A stretch of DNA of 64,000 nucleotides from Clostridium zeae. GTDB taxonomy: Bacteria > Bacillota > Clostridia > Clostridiales > Clostridiaceae. The notes under the pieces are model-generated. The model worked only from the letters and a program-made list of their open reading frames with translations, did not search any database and was not told the origin of the DNA. The number at the start of each line of letters is the position of its first letter. Position 1 is the first letter of the stretch. This document shows, piece by piece, positions 46,060 to 55,752 of this stretch. The DNA is taken from NCBI RefSeq assembly GCF_017312485.1, contig NZ_BMBA01000001.1:1688396-1752395 (forward strand), written 5' to 3'. The translations under genes were made by a program, and so were the position numbers.

Positions 46060-47658
46060 TTACTTTTCATCCTTCTTTCTATATGAATATGGACTCACTC
46101 CAGTGAGCTTTTTAAATATTGTTGAGAAATATGAAAAGTTATCGAATCCTACCTCTGAAGCAATAATACTTATACTAGTATTGCTGCTTATAAGTAATTC
46201 TTTAGCTCTTTCAATCCTACACTGGTTAATATATTCCTTAATAGCAATACCTACTTCAGCTTTAAACAACTTAGCCACATAATCTGGTGTTAGAAAGACT
46301 TTTGCAGCTACATCATTTTTAGTAATGTTTTCATTAAAATTATCATGAATATATTTCTTTGATTTTTCTATTATACTTTGAGACTTTTCTGCTTCTTCTG
46401 CATAATCAATAGTTTTTGTTACTATAAAGTGTACCCATTTCATCATATCAAAGATTGAATTATCTGCAGAAAAATTTAGTTTTTGTGATATTTTATCTGA
46501 AAATAATTTATGAGCCTGTATCTCTCTTTTATACAAAAAAGCATATATAATCTGCATAAAGTCCTGATGAATGGAACGCATAACGGAAACATCAAGATTA
46601 TTCTTAGCTACTAGTAACTCCAATTCTTTCTTAATATAATTAACTATATTTAGTTTATCTCTTTTTTCCAACATACTATTAAGTAAGACTGTATCAATAC
46701 TATATTGAGCATTTAAAGTTAAAGAATTTTTTTCACCTTGAAAGAATACCTTACTTCTAAAAATGATGTTGTTTTGATCCATTTCTTCTAGCTCCACTCG
46801 ATTTTTCCCAAGCGAAGTTATTGGTGATTTACTACCGATATAGCATGTAGCGCTGCACTTTAGATATTTCTCATACTTTTCAATTAAACTTATACATTGC
46901 TCTTTTATTTCTTCAACGGAATATTTGTCTTGTATTACTATAGCAACGTTATGATTCCTTTCAGTAACATAATGAACAGTATAACCCAAATCAAATTCAT
47001 CTATCAAAACTTCAGATAGTATTTTTTTAAGGGAATACTCAAAAGTTTTATCATCAAGAACTATAGTTTGATTTTCTGATTTTACTACACTAATTAATAC
47101 CAAATAGTACGAAGCATCAATACTTAGTGGAATTTTTCTCCTTGATATTTCCTCTAAAACTATCTCCTCTTCTGCAGGTATGCTGAAGAATAAAAGCTCT
47201 CTACAAAAATTTTCAATCATTAATCTTTTGTTATCTAACCAATACTGTCCGTATTCACTATATCTATGAAGATAACTTTCTTTTTTAATTTTTTCAACAG
47301 CTTTTAAAATCGCCATTTCAGTCTTATCTATATTAAAAGGTTTCGTTATATAGCTTATTGCATTGTACTCTAAGGCAGTAGATGCAAATTCAAAGCTTTC
47401 ATGACAAGTTAGAAAAATGAATTCGCTTTTATAATTATTGGAACGTGCCCATTTTATAAGATCAATTCCAGTACCTTTTGGCATTTCAATATCACATATA
47501 ACAATATCAGGAACCTTTTCTTCAAAAAGTTTTTGAGCTCCGATAACATTATGTGCCATACTGACTTCATGGATTCCAAACATAGACCAATTTATAGAAT
47601 CCCGTATTACTTCTGCTGTAAGCAAATCATCCTCTACTATTATTAATCTCAATTTCAT
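46060..47658 (-). CDS. YesN-type response regulator (receiver plus AraC DNA-binding domain)
   Basis: About 532 residues. The receiver domain is at 1-120, with the phosphorylated Asp at about 56 (IVICDIEMPKG) and Lys in YITKPFN. There is a long middle region (about 130-425) and a C-terminal AraC-type pair of helix-turn-helix motifs (about 430-530; VGFDNFSYFSTIFKKLTGVSP). This class controls CUT1 oligosaccharide transporters. The start region overlaps the kinase gene by about 32 nt. ATG 47658 is used, but GTG 47661 and a TTG at 47652 with better ribosome-site spacing are possible. It probably activates the binding-protein promoter downstream. Confidence 0.9.
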   Translation of the reverse strand: MKLRLIIVEDDLLTAEVIRDSINWSMFGIHEVSMAHNVIGAQKLFEEKVPDIVICDIEMPKGTGIDLIKWARSNNYKSEFIFLTCHESFEFASTALEYNAISYITKPFNIDKTEMAILKAVEKIKKESYLHRYSEYGQYWLDNKRLMIENFCRELLFFSIPAEEEIVLEEISRRKIPLSIDASYYLVLISVVKSENQTIVLDDKTFEYSLKKILSEVLIDEFDLGYTVHYVTERNHNVAIVIQDKYSVEEIKEQCISLIEKYEKYLKCSATCYIGSKSPITSLGKNRVELEEMDQNNIIFRSKVFFQGEKNSLTLNAQYSIDTVLLNSMLEKRDKLNIVNYIKKELELLVAKNNLDVSVMRSIHQDFMQIIYAFLYKREIQAHKLFSDKISQKLNFSADNSIFDMMKWVHFIVTKTIDYAEEAEKSQSIIEKSKKYIHDNFNENITKNDVAAKVFLTPDYVAKLFKAEVGIAIKEYINQCRIERAKELLISSNTSISIIASEVGFDNFSYFSTIFKKLTGVSPYSYRKKDEK

Positions 47659-49375
47659 CACCTTTCTCTAAAGGAATTACTATTTCAACTTTTCCTCCCA
47701 TGGGCTCTTCATTAGAAATCTTTAGAAGATTATCTTTTCCATATAATAATTCTAATGTCCTTTTAATATTTATAATCCCAATTCTATATCCATCAGAGAT
47801 ATAAGCACTGCTATCATCATTTACTTTTTTTATAATATCTTCCGGAAACCCCTCGCCATTATCTTCGATTATTATTCTTACAGAATCCTTTCCATCAAAA
47901 ATACACCGCTCTGTTTTAATAAAAATTGAAAGCATATCTTCCAGTGTCATTGAATGCTTAAATGCATTTTCTACAAAGGTAAGAATAAGAAGTTGTGGTA
48001 TATGTTCCTGCTCAGTAGATTCTTCTATATCAATAATATAGAACACGCTATTAGGAAACTTTATTTCCTGCATATAGAAATAATCTTTTATACGTTCAAT
48101 TTCTTCTTTTATCGATACTTTATTCAATCCACCTCTGAACATATATCTTAAATGATTGGATAGAGCATCTATAAATTCTCTAATTTCCTCATTTTTGTCC
48201 TTATAGGCTAAACTATGTATAGTAGTAAGTGCATTAAGAAAAAAATGAGGTCTAATCTGCGTTTGTAGATATCTTAATTCTGCTTTATTAAGTTCCAATT
48301 TTTCTTCATAGGCACTAATTTTTAAAGTCTTAATCTCTTTTATCATAGAATTGAATGAATGAATTAAGGTATTAAATTCAAGCGAATCTACCTCCTCATT
48401 AACACGATATTCGAAATTACCTTGTTCAACCTGTCGCGTTCCTAATACTAATCCCTTCACAGGCCTTAAAATTTCCCTATTCAAATAGTAAATTATATAA
48501 GGCATCAAAATCAAAGAAACAATTCCTAAGATTGCTATGAACCATTGAATATATCCAAGTCCTAAAAGCACTCCTTTTTCTTCAATTAATGTAGAAAGCC
48601 TTGCTTTACTTGAATCTACTCTAGTTGAAACCATAATATATTTATTATCAAAGTTATTTACTACTTCGCTTTCATTTGCCAATTTAGATGGTATATCTGT
48701 AAAGTTTATATTCCCTGCTTTAGATAAAGAATTACCTAAGCTATCAGTTAAAACTATTTGCTCGTCTATATTCCCACCCTTTAAGTCCACAAGAGCCATT
48801 AATGTATCGGCTTTAATAAATCCAACAATAATGTTATCCGAAAATCGGTACATTTTAAAGAAGAACCATTTATTATCGAGCTTAATTGGAGACCATAAAT
48901 CTTTTACAGAATATCTTCTATTCAACAAATCTTTCCTAATAATATTGTCTAGCTCAATTTTTTCCTTCGATGTAACCCTACTGCTTACACTCATCAAAAG
49001 TAAATCCGCTGATGAGTTATATATAGAATAAACATCAGTAGTTTTGCTTATATTCATTCTTTCTATTAAAATATCCTGTAATCTTTTAGTTTCAAAATAT
49101 CTGGTACTTTCATCACCATTTTTTAAATCAACTTGATTATTTATTCCTAAAACTATTTCATTTAAATCATTTATTGCATTATCGAAACAATTATTCATAT
49201 TGTTAATATGAATTCTCATTTCATTCATGGCAGAGTTTATAGTATTATTCTTAACAACATATAAAGAATAAAAGTTACTAGTAACTAACACCAATAAAAG
49301 CAATATAATTACAGTCACTGTTCCTCCAGTAATCCTAAATACTAAAGAATTTTTATATTTTCTTTTATCAATCAT
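47627..49375 (-). CDS. YesM-type sensor histidine kinase
   Basis: About 582 residues. Membrane segment 1 at about 12-35, an extracellular sensing domain (about 36-265), membrane segment 2 (about 270-292), a HAMP domain, then the His_kinase domain with the phosphoacceptor in QIRPHFFLNALTT and the ATPase motifs VENAFKHS and DNGEGFP. ATG 49375 has AGTAGGTG upstream; the ATG at 49399 does not. It overlaps its response regulator and the pair precedes a CUT1 transporter, the classical arrangement in which the kinase senses an extracellular oligosaccharide, sometimes through the binding protein. Confidence 0.9.
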   Translation of the reverse strand: MIDKRKYKNSLVFRITGGTVTVIILLLLVLVTSNFYSLYVVKNNTINSAMNEMRIHINNMNNCFDNAINDLNEIVLGINNQVDLKNGDESTRYFETKRLQDILIERMNISKTTDVYSIYNSSADLLLMSVSSRVTSKEKIELDNIIRKDLLNRRYSVKDLWSPIKLDNKWFFFKMYRFSDNIIVGFIKADTLMALVDLKGGNIDEQIVLTDSLGNSLSKAGNINFTDIPSKLANESEVVNNFDNKYIMVSTRVDSSKARLSTLIEEKGVLLGLGYIQWFIAILGIVSLILMPYIIYYLNREILRPVKGLVLGTRQVEQGNFEYRVNEEVDSLEFNTLIHSFNSMIKEIKTLKISAYEEKLELNKAELRYLQTQIRPHFFLNALTTIHSLAYKDKNEEIREFIDALSNHLRYMFRGGLNKVSIKEEIERIKDYFYMQEIKFPNSVFYIIDIEESTEQEHIPQLLILTFVENAFKHSMTLEDMLSIFIKTERCIFDGKDSVRIIIEDNGEGFPEDIIKKVNDDSSAYISDGYRIGIINIKRTLELLYGKDNLLKISNEEPMGGKVEIVIPLEKGDEIEINNSRG

Positions 49376-49593
49376 TGTATTGCACCTACTGTTAAGCATT
49401 AGTACAGTTTGTACTTCGCTTCTATTATTTTCACAACATTATATATTATTATTGTACCTGCATCAAGAACTTATATTATGTTTATACTAAGTAACCTTCT
49501 ACGTTAAATAGTTATTATAAATAAATTTTATCATTAATGTTCTAGTAATATATTTTATGTTTGACAAACACTTTAAACAATTGTAAACAAAAT

Positions 49594-49626
49594 GGTTAAC
49601 CATTAATTTCAAATTAAAAGTTAACC
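49594..49626 (-). terminator. Terminator after the sucrose phosphorylase gene
   Basis: Arms starting GGTTAAC (49594-49600) and ending GTTAACC (49620-49626) with an inner TTAATTT/AAATTAA helix and two mismatches. The minus strand then reads ATTTTGTTT. It lies 15 bp past the stop codon. Confidence 0.65.
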
Positions 49627-49640
49627 AATGTTGTCGATAT

Positions 49641-51110
49641 TTATACTAAATATTGAACTTCCTTTCTGTCATCATTAACAAAATTAATTATGGCTTTATA
49701 TGTATTCAAATCTATATTCAATGTGCAATATTTATCTTCCTTTTTCCATGATAACCAAACTTGATTCTTACCAGAGTCTAATATCTTAAACTCTCCATCA
49801 AAAGCATCATATTCATTTCGGAATCTTATAAGTTTTAAAAGTCTCTGAACAACGTCTTTTGTATATGCTTCTTCGATTTCTTCAAGACTGAAATTATGAC
49901 GATTAATCTCACGTCCTTCACCAGTTTTTCTTACAGCTTCCAGATCATTTTTTCCAGCCAAAAGTCCTACATAGTACACCTGAGGAATACCTGGAGTAAA
50001 GAACTGTATTGCTCTTGCTGCTATATAAGCGTCATCATCACAATTTAATACAGAATAGTAGGAACACCTTATCTGATGAACATCAAATCCATCCTTTGAT
50101 TTATGCTCATCTGATAAGATAAGACTTAGGTTTGATCCTCTTTCCAGGCATAGATTTATTAGTTTTCTAGCTTCCTTAGTGTCTATAAGCTCATCCAAAT
50201 CTGGCTTAACCGGAACTCCATCATGGCAATCTAGCATAGTAAATTGATTACTAGGTCTAGTCCTAAGATACTCACATAAATCCTCACTTGACCTATTTAT
50301 CAAAGTATCTAATATTCTATAAGGTAATATAAAATCATATATCCAATATCCTCTTTCAGCTAACTTATATTGAATTGAATAGTGTGCATGCACCTCTGGT
50401 AATAACTCAATATCAAAGGAATCAGCCAATTTCTTTATCCACTCTAGAAACTCATAAATTTCAGGTTCCACAAAGAAACAGCTAGTTCCAAGTTTTTTAA
50501 TAACGTATCCAACAGCATCTAATCTCACTATCTTAACATTATTTCTACTAAAATTCTCAAAAAAAGCAGTAAAAAGCTCCTTAACTCTCTCTGATTTTAT
50601 ATCTAAATCAATTTGTTCTGATGGATCAGTTTTTCCAAAGGTAGTCCAGATCTTTTCTTCCTTACCTGTTTCTTTTATTGTAAATGTTGAATATGGCAAT
50701 GGCCTTCTAAGAAACATTTTATCTATATCCTCTTGTACAGGCCTTCCATTTTCCCAAAGTTTATTAAGAGTTATAAAAAAATCAGCATACTCTGATTTTC
50801 CTCCCTTTTTAAGAAAGTCTTGAAAATACCCTGATTGCCTTGATATATGATTAACCATTAAATCCACCAATACATCAAAGTTTTCACCTATAGCTTTTAT
50901 GTCTTTCCAGTCACCAAATCTTGGTTCTATTTCTAAATAAGTAAGCGGTGCAAATCCTCTGTCTCCTGATGATGGAAATGGAGGTAGGATATGAACTCCC
51001 CCCTTAAAAATATCTGAAAAATATTTTAAAAGTATATCATTCAATGCTTCTAAATCTCCACCTAGTGAATCTGGATAGGTTATAAGTTGTACCTTATTCT
51101 TTACTGCCAT
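49641..51110 (-). CDS. gtfA: Sucrose phosphorylase (GH13 subfamily 18)
   Basis: 489 residues, the usual length. It phosphorolyses sucrose to alpha-glucose-1-phosphate and fructose in the cytoplasm. Diagnostic N-terminus QLITYPDSLGGDL and the GH13 catalytic residues: nucleophile D198 (VRLDAVGY), acid/base E239 (LLPEVHAHY) and transition-state stabiliser D297 (LDCHDG). The spacing matches characterised sucrose phosphorylases. The short B domain and TPGIPQVYYVG are also typical. Related subfamily enzymes act on sucrose 6-phosphate or glucosylglycerate, so an alternative acceptor cannot be excluded. AAGGAGAG precedes the start. It follows a PfkB kinase gene by 35 bp, which would phosphorylate the released fructose. 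Confidence 0.9.
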   Translation of the reverse strand: MAVKNKVQLITYPDSLGGDLEALNDILLKYFSDIFKGGVHILPPFPSSGDRGFAPLTYLEIEPRFGDWKDIKAIGENFDVLVDLMVNHISRQSGYFQDFLKKGGKSEYADFFITLNKLWENGRPVQEDIDKMFLRRPLPYSTFTIKETGKEEKIWTTFGKTDPSEQIDLDIKSERVKELFTAFFENFSRNNVKIVRLDAVGYVIKKLGTSCFFVEPEIYEFLEWIKKLADSFDIELLPEVHAHYSIQYKLAERGYWIYDFILPYRILDTLINRSSEDLCEYLRTRPSNQFTMLDCHDGVPVKPDLDELIDTKEARKLINLCLERGSNLSLILSDEHKSKDGFDVHQIRCSYYSVLNCDDDAYIAARAIQFFTPGIPQVYYVGLLAGKNDLEAVRKTGEGREINRHNFSLEEIEEAYTKDVVQRLLKLIRFRNEYDAFDGEFKILDSGKNQVWLSWKKEDKYCTLNIDLNTYKAIINFVNDDRKEVQYLV

Positions 51111-51145
51111 ATTTATCTCTCCTTTATATTATTTAGATTTACTTT

Positions 51146-52102
51146 CTATAACTTGTACATTTCTTTTATTTCTTCAAGCTTTGGTAGTTCTACCACTGAG
51201 CCTGTATATTTAAGCTTATAAGCACTAACTGCAAAACCTAAATTTAAAGCTTCCTTTATGGTATGTCCCTTAATAAGTGAAGTATAAAAACCTGACCAAA
51301 AAGCATCTCCTGCTCCTGTAGTATCAACAACATTAGTGGCTAGTGTTGTGAAAGTTATAGTCTGTGATCCATTTGAAGCTATAGCACCATCTTTACCTAA
51401 GGTCATAACAACAAGTTTTGCTCCAAGCCTTAAAAATTTATCTATTTGATTTTTACGGGTATCCCTTCCAAACAATCTTTCAGCATCGTCTTCTGAAGGT
51501 TTCACTATATCAACCTTATCTAGAATTGACTTAATATACTCTGGTCCATCTTCACCTTTTTCCCATATCATAGGATGATAATTTGGGTCAAAGGAAACAA
51601 GTACACCATTCTTTCTTGCTTCCTCTATGCACTTTTCGATAGTACTCCTAGATGGTTCCTTTGATATAGGCCAGCATGAAAAATGAAAGATTTTAGAATT
51701 TTTCAATGCCTCTTGCAAGCTATCAGTATAAGCTAAATTATAATCCGCAGCTCTATAAAAAATTGGTATAGGGCTACTTTTGCTTTTTGTAACTAAAACC
51801 ATGCTTGTTGAATATTCAACAATATCTATATAACTTGTATTAATCCCAGCATTTTTAATATGATTTATTAAGAATTTACCCAGGCCATCATTTCCAACCG
51901 CAGAGGCAACTAACGAATTAATTCCTAACATCTTTGTATTCATAGCAATATTAGCTGGTGAGCCCCCAAAAAACTTATTATAACTATTACATTCAAAGTC
52001 ATCACCATAATCTGCTGAGATCATGTCTATAAGCAGTTCTCCTACAGTTAAAATGTCATTCTTCTTATTAAGAAAATTTATTTTATTCTCAAACTCAAAC
52101 AT
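51146..52102 (-). CDS. PfkB-family carbohydrate kinase, probably fructokinase
   Basis: About 318 residues. Ribokinase-fold signatures: GGSPANIAMNTKMLG near the N-terminus and the catalytic VDTTGAGDAFWSGF near the C-terminus (catalytic Asp in GAGD). ATG 52102 is chosen on AAGGGGGAAAG. PfkB members with this pattern include fructokinases and 2-keto-3-deoxygluconate kinases. The adjacent sucrose phosphorylase strongly favours fructokinase, but the hexuronate genes far to the left mean a KDG kinase role should not be ruled out. Two palindromic operators lie before this gene, suggesting the pair is induced by sucrose or a similar sugar. Confidence 0.85.
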   Translation of the reverse strand: MFEFENKINFLNKKNDILTVGELLIDMISADYGDDFECNSYNKFFGGSPANIAMNTKMLGINSLVASAVGNDGLGKFLINHIKNAGINTSYIDIVEYSTSMVLVTKSKSSPIPIFYRAADYNLAYTDSLQEALKNSKIFHFSCWPISKEPSRSTIEKCIEEARKNGVLVSFDPNYHPMIWEKGEDGPEYIKSILDKVDIVKPSEDDAERLFGRDTRKNQIDKFLRLGAKLVVMTLGKDGAIASNGSQTITFTTLATNVVDTTGAGDAFWSGFYTSLIKGHTIKEALNLGFAVSAYKLKYTGSVVELPKLEEIKEMYKL

Positions 52103-52121
52103 TTTGCTTTCCCCCTTATTA

Positions 52122-52141
52122 TATGTCAACCGATTGACATA
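52122..52141. promoter_or_regulatory. LacI-type operator 1 before fructokinase
   Basis: TATGTCAACCGATTGACATA has perfect 8-bp arms and a central CG. It lies about 20 nt before the fructokinase start codon. Its pair is at 52237-52256. Confidence 0.75.
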
Positions 52142-52236
52142 ATGCGTATAATAATAACCATATAAAGTAATAATTATATGGTTATAGCGTATATTAATAA
52201 AATATTATATTTACAGTATATGACTGCGAAACATAT

Positions 52237-52256
52237 ATGTCAACTGGTTGATATAT
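52237..52256. promoter_or_regulatory. LacI-type operator 2 before fructokinase
   Basis: TATGTCAACTGGTTGATATA is related to operator 1 at 17 of 20 positions. Centre-to-centre distance is 115 bp, about 11 helical turns, fitting repression by DNA looping. The cognate regulator is not adjacent. Confidence 0.7.
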
Positions 52257-52448
52257 AATCTTTTCTAATTACTTTTTTATATTTTTTGCCTGTACATTGC
52301 ATAATCAGCTTCTTTTTTCTCACCTTTGCCCTCTTTCTATTTTCCATAGATTTAAAGCTGCATTCTATTAATTTATCCTTAATTAATATATGGAATTGGA
52401 AAATTATTTTAATTTTTTTCATTTAATTGTTAATTTTTGCAAGCAAAT

Positions 52449-52468
52449 AAGCCACCAAATGGTGGCTT
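52449..52468 (-). terminator. Terminator after the iron-sulfur protein pair
   Basis: A perfect 8-bp stem, AAGCCACC (52449-52456) against GGTGGCTT (52461-52468), with a 4-nt loop; the following U-tract on the minus strand is weak but present. Confidence 0.7.
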
Positions 52469-52505
52469 TCATAAAATTTGAAGGATAACTAAAACATTCA
52501 AAAAC

Positions 52506-53309
52506 TTATCTAATTGGATTTTTATACTCACACGGAACATTGGTCTGACACAAACTACACTGCGAAACACCAATTTTATTTGGAGCTTCTACATAGGCAC
52601 GCTGATAACATTTGATTTTATCATGTCCATTCTTAGAAAGAGCATTTGCAGGGCATCTTTTTATACAGGCACCACAAATTCCTTTATTAAAATACACACA
52701 ATTTTCAAGATGATTAGTAGCTTCTCTTACATCCGGCTCTAACTTAAGCTCTGTCAAAACAGATAATAGCCTTATTGCAGTACCTTTTTCAGAAATAAAA
52801 CCATCATTTAAACTAAAAGTTCCAAGTCCTGCTGCATATGCAGCATGGCGTACTGACCAATTTGAAGATGGTCCTACTTTATCAGAAATTAATTTTTTAA
52901 ACCACTCAGAATCTTCTGGAACTATAGTTTTATATCCCATCTCTGATAACATGCTAATAATATATTTATATAATTCTTTCATATCAAAATCTGGAATATG
53001 ACTCCATTCTTTTGACGCCCACTGTTTCTCTTTTCTATTTGCCATTCTAATTTTTTCATTTATAGGCAAAACAATGCCAATTACAGTTCCACCATGATAG
53101 CTATCCTCGCCAAAAGCTTTCTCATATATCTCCCTAGGCGTAAAATGCTCTTCACCAATTATTGTTTTATACTGTTCAAACAATGGATCATCTGCTGATG
53201 CAAATTTAATTATAGGTTCATCAAAAATTCTGTCATCAGTTTCAATATTCCAATTGTCTTCACTGCTTAAAATATAATTAGTAATTTTGTTTTTTATAAC
53301 CTCTTTCAT
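52506..53309 (-). CDS. Epoxyqueuosine-reductase-like 4Fe-4S protein
   Basis: 267 residues. The N-terminal part resembles the cobalamin-binding/catalytic region of QueG-like proteins (SVRHAAYAAGLGTFSLNDGFISEKGTA region). The C-terminal part has a ferredoxin-type cluster pattern (CGACIKRCP near 215) and further Cys pairs (CSLCQTNVPC). It is shorter than true QueG and lacks the HEAT-type tail, so it is probably a relative of unknown substrate. GGGGGT precedes the start. The adjacent upstream gene encodes a second QueG-like protein 62 bp away, so the two are probably co-transcribed and may cooperate or be paralogs. Confidence 0.75.
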   Translation of the reverse strand: MKEVIKNKITNYILSSEDNWNIETDDRIFDEPIIKFASADDPLFEQYKTIIGEEHFTPREIYEKAFGEDSYHGGTVIGIVLPINEKIRMANRKEKQWASKEWSHIPDFDMKELYKYIISMLSEMGYKTIVPEDSEWFKKLISDKVGPSSNWSVRHAAYAAGLGTFSLNDGFISEKGTAIRLLSVLTELKLEPDVREATNHLENCVYFNKGICGACIKRCPANALSKNGHDKIKCYQRAYVEAPNKIGVSQCSLCQTNVPCEYKNPIR

Positions 53310-53371
53310 TAGGATACCCCCATATTTAAAGATTTACCTATCACAGACACGTTACATTTATAAATCCAACT

Positions 53372-54400
53372 CTATATATTCAATTTATGGATTGCCCATT
53401 CTGCCATTTCTCTTACCTTTTCATGACTATCTTTACAAGCTTCATAAATAGATTCTTTATATTGTTCTTTATAATTATTTACCATCGCATTTATAGCATT
53501 AGCTTTCCACTTCCAAACATCTTGTTTTGGAATATACCAAAACTTTGGCTGCATTACATTTTCCAAAAAGTCATAGTCCATTTTAATGATTTTTTTTAGG
53601 GATATTTCTTTACTCAATTCTTCTAAGTAAGGAAAATCCTCTGCTTCTTTCCAACGATTTATATTCATAGGACATACATCTTGACAAGCATCGCAGCCAT
53701 AGACCCAATCTCCGATTTCTTCTTTATATCTTTCATTGGGCATATCTCTCCCCATAAATGTAGTTATACACGAAACGCAGGCCATTGGATTCATAGTATA
53801 TGGCTGAGATAAAGAAGCTGATGGGCAAGCTTTTATACATAAATTACACTTATCAGAACATGGTCTTAGGTTTGGTGTTTCAATTGCTTCAAGTTCCTTA
53901 TCGATAAGCCATGCTTCTAAATATACCCACGATCCATTTTCAGTGTAAAAGAAATTGTTCCTACGAACTATTCCAAGTCCAGCTTTAATTGCTGCCCAGC
54001 GTAATGCAGTAAAGCCATATTTCCTCTCAGTTTCTGCCCTAAGCCCCATATCTTGAAGAGCCTTTTCAAAGCTTAAACTATCTTGAAAGTCTTTAGAATT
54101 TTCATCTGTCCTACTATCAACTAAGTAATATTTAGCTACCATACCTTTTAAATGTTCTGGAATCTTATACTTTCCGTATCTCCTTACGCATACTACAACA
54201 GATTTTGCCCAAGGATGTGATTCTTGTATACGTGCAAATTTGTAATAACGATCATAAAAAGGCTTAGTGTGCGGAAGTCTTTCTATTCTTTCATCAAGTT
54301 TTTCTTCATAACTATACATATCAGATACTTTAATAATTCCACACTTTTCATATCCCATATCTAATGCTGCATTTTTTATTTGTAATGCTAAAGAATCCAT
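53372..54400 (-). CDS. QueG-like iron-sulfur/cobalamin reductase family protein
   Basis: About 342 residues. It resembles epoxyqueuosine reductase: TALRWAAIKAGLGIVRRNNFF in the catalytic region, then two 4Fe-4S clusters (CNLCIKACPSASL and CDACQDVCPMN) and a C-terminal helical HEAT-like tail (WKANAINAMVNNY...VREMAEWAI). True QueG performs the last step of queuosine synthesis in tRNA. Divergence at the N-terminus and presence next to a second relative make the exact role uncertain. The ATG at 54400 is used; ATG 54409 and a TTG at 54418 are alternatives around AAAGGA. A perfect CGTGTA/TACACG palindrome lies upstream (54526-54539). Confidence 0.75.
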   Translation of the reverse strand: MDSLALQIKNAALDMGYEKCGIIKVSDMYSYEEKLDERIERLPHTKPFYDRYYKFARIQESHPWAKSVVVCVRRYGKYKIPEHLKGMVAKYYLVDSRTDENSKDFQDSLSFEKALQDMGLRAETERKYGFTALRWAAIKAGLGIVRRNNFFYTENGSWVYLEAWLIDKELEAIETPNLRPCSDKCNLCIKACPSASLSQPYTMNPMACVSCITTFMGRDMPNERYKEEIGDWVYGCDACQDVCPMNINRWKEAEDFPYLEELSKEISLKKIIKMDYDFLENVMQPKFWYIPKQDVWKWKANAINAMVNNYKEQYKESIYEACKDSHEKVREMAEWAIHKLNI

Positions 54401-54815
54401 TTCCAACATTCCTTTCAATAATATATAGATTTCTTACATTGCTATAACACGTTATTTTTTATTTTAAGAAACAATAATTGCGTTTAATCCATACCAATTT
54501 TATAAATAGGCAATTTTTTATTTTTCGTGTACATACACGTAAATGTTAAAAAATTTTTTGTTTTATTTTTCTCATCACCTTATATGCATATACATATACT
54601 ATCATTATTAAAATTCATCTGTCAATGAGTTAAAATTAAAAATTGGGGTATTGCATTTAAATTCTACTAAAAAATATAAGCCGTATAAAATATCGTACTC
54701 AAAAATAAAATAACTTCAAGTATATTAAAAGGAGCCTCCAAACAAGGAGGTTCCTCACTTTTCTTAATGCAGCTTATAAATACTCACTTAGCTGAAAAAA
54801 GTCCTAAATTAAATT
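54401..54815. other. Intergenic region
   Basis: It holds the palindrome CGTGTACATACACG (54526-54539), possibly an operator for the QueG-like pair, and the terminator of the aldo/keto reductase gene (54730-54755). No gene is supported. Confidence 0.4.
54730..54755 (-). terminator. Terminator of the aldo/keto reductase gene
   Basis: A 10-bp stem, AGGAGCCTCC (54730-54739) against GGAGGTTCCT (54746-54755), with one wobble, followed by UUUUAAU on the minus strand. Confidence 0.8.
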
Positions 54816-55661
54816 TTATCTTACTAAACTTGTTAAATATTCAACTGTTTGCGGATCATAATGTGAGAAGAATAAACTTTCTTCTTTATCTAAAGTAGCA
54901 ATCAAATCCATATCTTCTTTTGTTAGTTCAAAATCAAATACGTCAATATTCTGAATCATTCTTTCCTTATGAACTGATTTAGGAATTACAACTACACCTC
55001 TTTGAATAAGATATCTTAAAGCAACTTGAGCATTTGATTTATTATATTTATCTCCAACTGCCTTCAATGTTTCATCAGTAAATAGATTGTTTTTTCCTTC
55101 AGCAAAAGGTCCCCAGGACTCAATTTGTACTCCATACTTCTTCATTATTTCATGTGAGTTTGCTTGTTGATTGAACACATGTGTTTCAACTTGATTAACT
55201 GCTGGAACAACTTCATTAAACTTGATTAGGTCAATTAATCTGTCTGGATAGAAGTTACTTACACCTATTGCTTTAAGTTTTCCTTCTTTATATAGTTCTT
55301 CCATTGCACGATAAGTTCCATAATAATCACCAAATGGTTGATGGATTAATAGTAGATCTAAATAATCTAGTTGAAGTTTCTCTAAGGATTCTTCAATAGA
55401 CTTCCTTGCCTTTTCATATCCGGCATTAGAAATCCATACCTTTGTAGTGATGAATAATTCTTCTCTTGGAATACCACATTTTTTAATAGCTTTTCCTACT
55501 GCTTCTTCATTACCATAAGCTTGAGCAGTATCGATTAAGCGATAACCTGCCTCTATCGCATCAAGTACACATCTTTCACATTCTTCTTGATCCGCAATTT
55601 GAAATACTCCATACCCTAAGATTGGCATCTTGACACCATTGTTTAATTCTACAAATTCCAT
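54816..55661 (-). CDS. Aldo/keto reductase
   Basis: 281 residues, the usual length for bacterial AKR5-like 2,5-diketogluconate-reductase-type enzymes. TIM-barrel NADPH-dependent oxidoreductase. The catalytic tetrad is visible: Asp and Tyr in [12 protein letters not shown], Lys in ITTKVWI and His in LLIHQPFG. The cofactor motif [19 protein letters not shown] is present. AAGGAGAATT precedes the start. It is divergent from a MerR regulator across a promoter with a 19-bp spacer, so it is probably induced by a reactive carbonyl or similar stress signal (inference). It reduces aldehydes or ketones; the natural substrate is not known. Confidence 0.93.
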   Translation of the reverse strand: MEFVELNNGVKMPILGYGVFQIADQEECERCVLDAIEAGYRLIDTAQAYGNEEAVGKAIKKCGIPREELFITTKVWISNAGYEKARKSIEESLEKLQLDYLDLLLIHQPFGDYYGTYRAMEELYKEGKLKAIGVSNFYPDRLIDLIKFNEVVPAVNQVETHVFNQQANSHEIMKKYGVQIESWGPFAEGKNNLFTDETLKAVGDKYNKSNAQVALRYLIQRGVVVIPKSVHKERMIQNIDVFDFELTKEDMDLIATLDKEESLFFSHYDPQTVEYLTSLVR

Positions 55662-55752
55662 ATTAATTCTCCTTTACTCTAATTTCATTCTACTCTTTGT
55701 ATTTGATTAAGCAGAACTATCTTTACACAATTTAGATAGCTGTGTTAAAGTT

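Larger units (their letters stand above)
52103..52448. other. Promoter region of the sucrose pair
   Basis: It contains two LacI-type operators (52122-52141, 52237-52256) and, midway between them, a perfect 12-bp inverted repeat ATAACCATATAA (52154-52165) with TTATATGGTTAT (52174-52185). A 60-residue Lys-rich open frame in 52240-52422 has no ribosome binding site and overlaps the operator, so it is not called as a gene. Confidence 0.55.

Noticed and set aside
52240-52422. A 60-residue Lys-rich open frame on the minus strand
   Set aside because: No ribosome binding site, it overlaps the distal operator of the fructokinase promoter, and the composition is that of translated AT-rich DNA.
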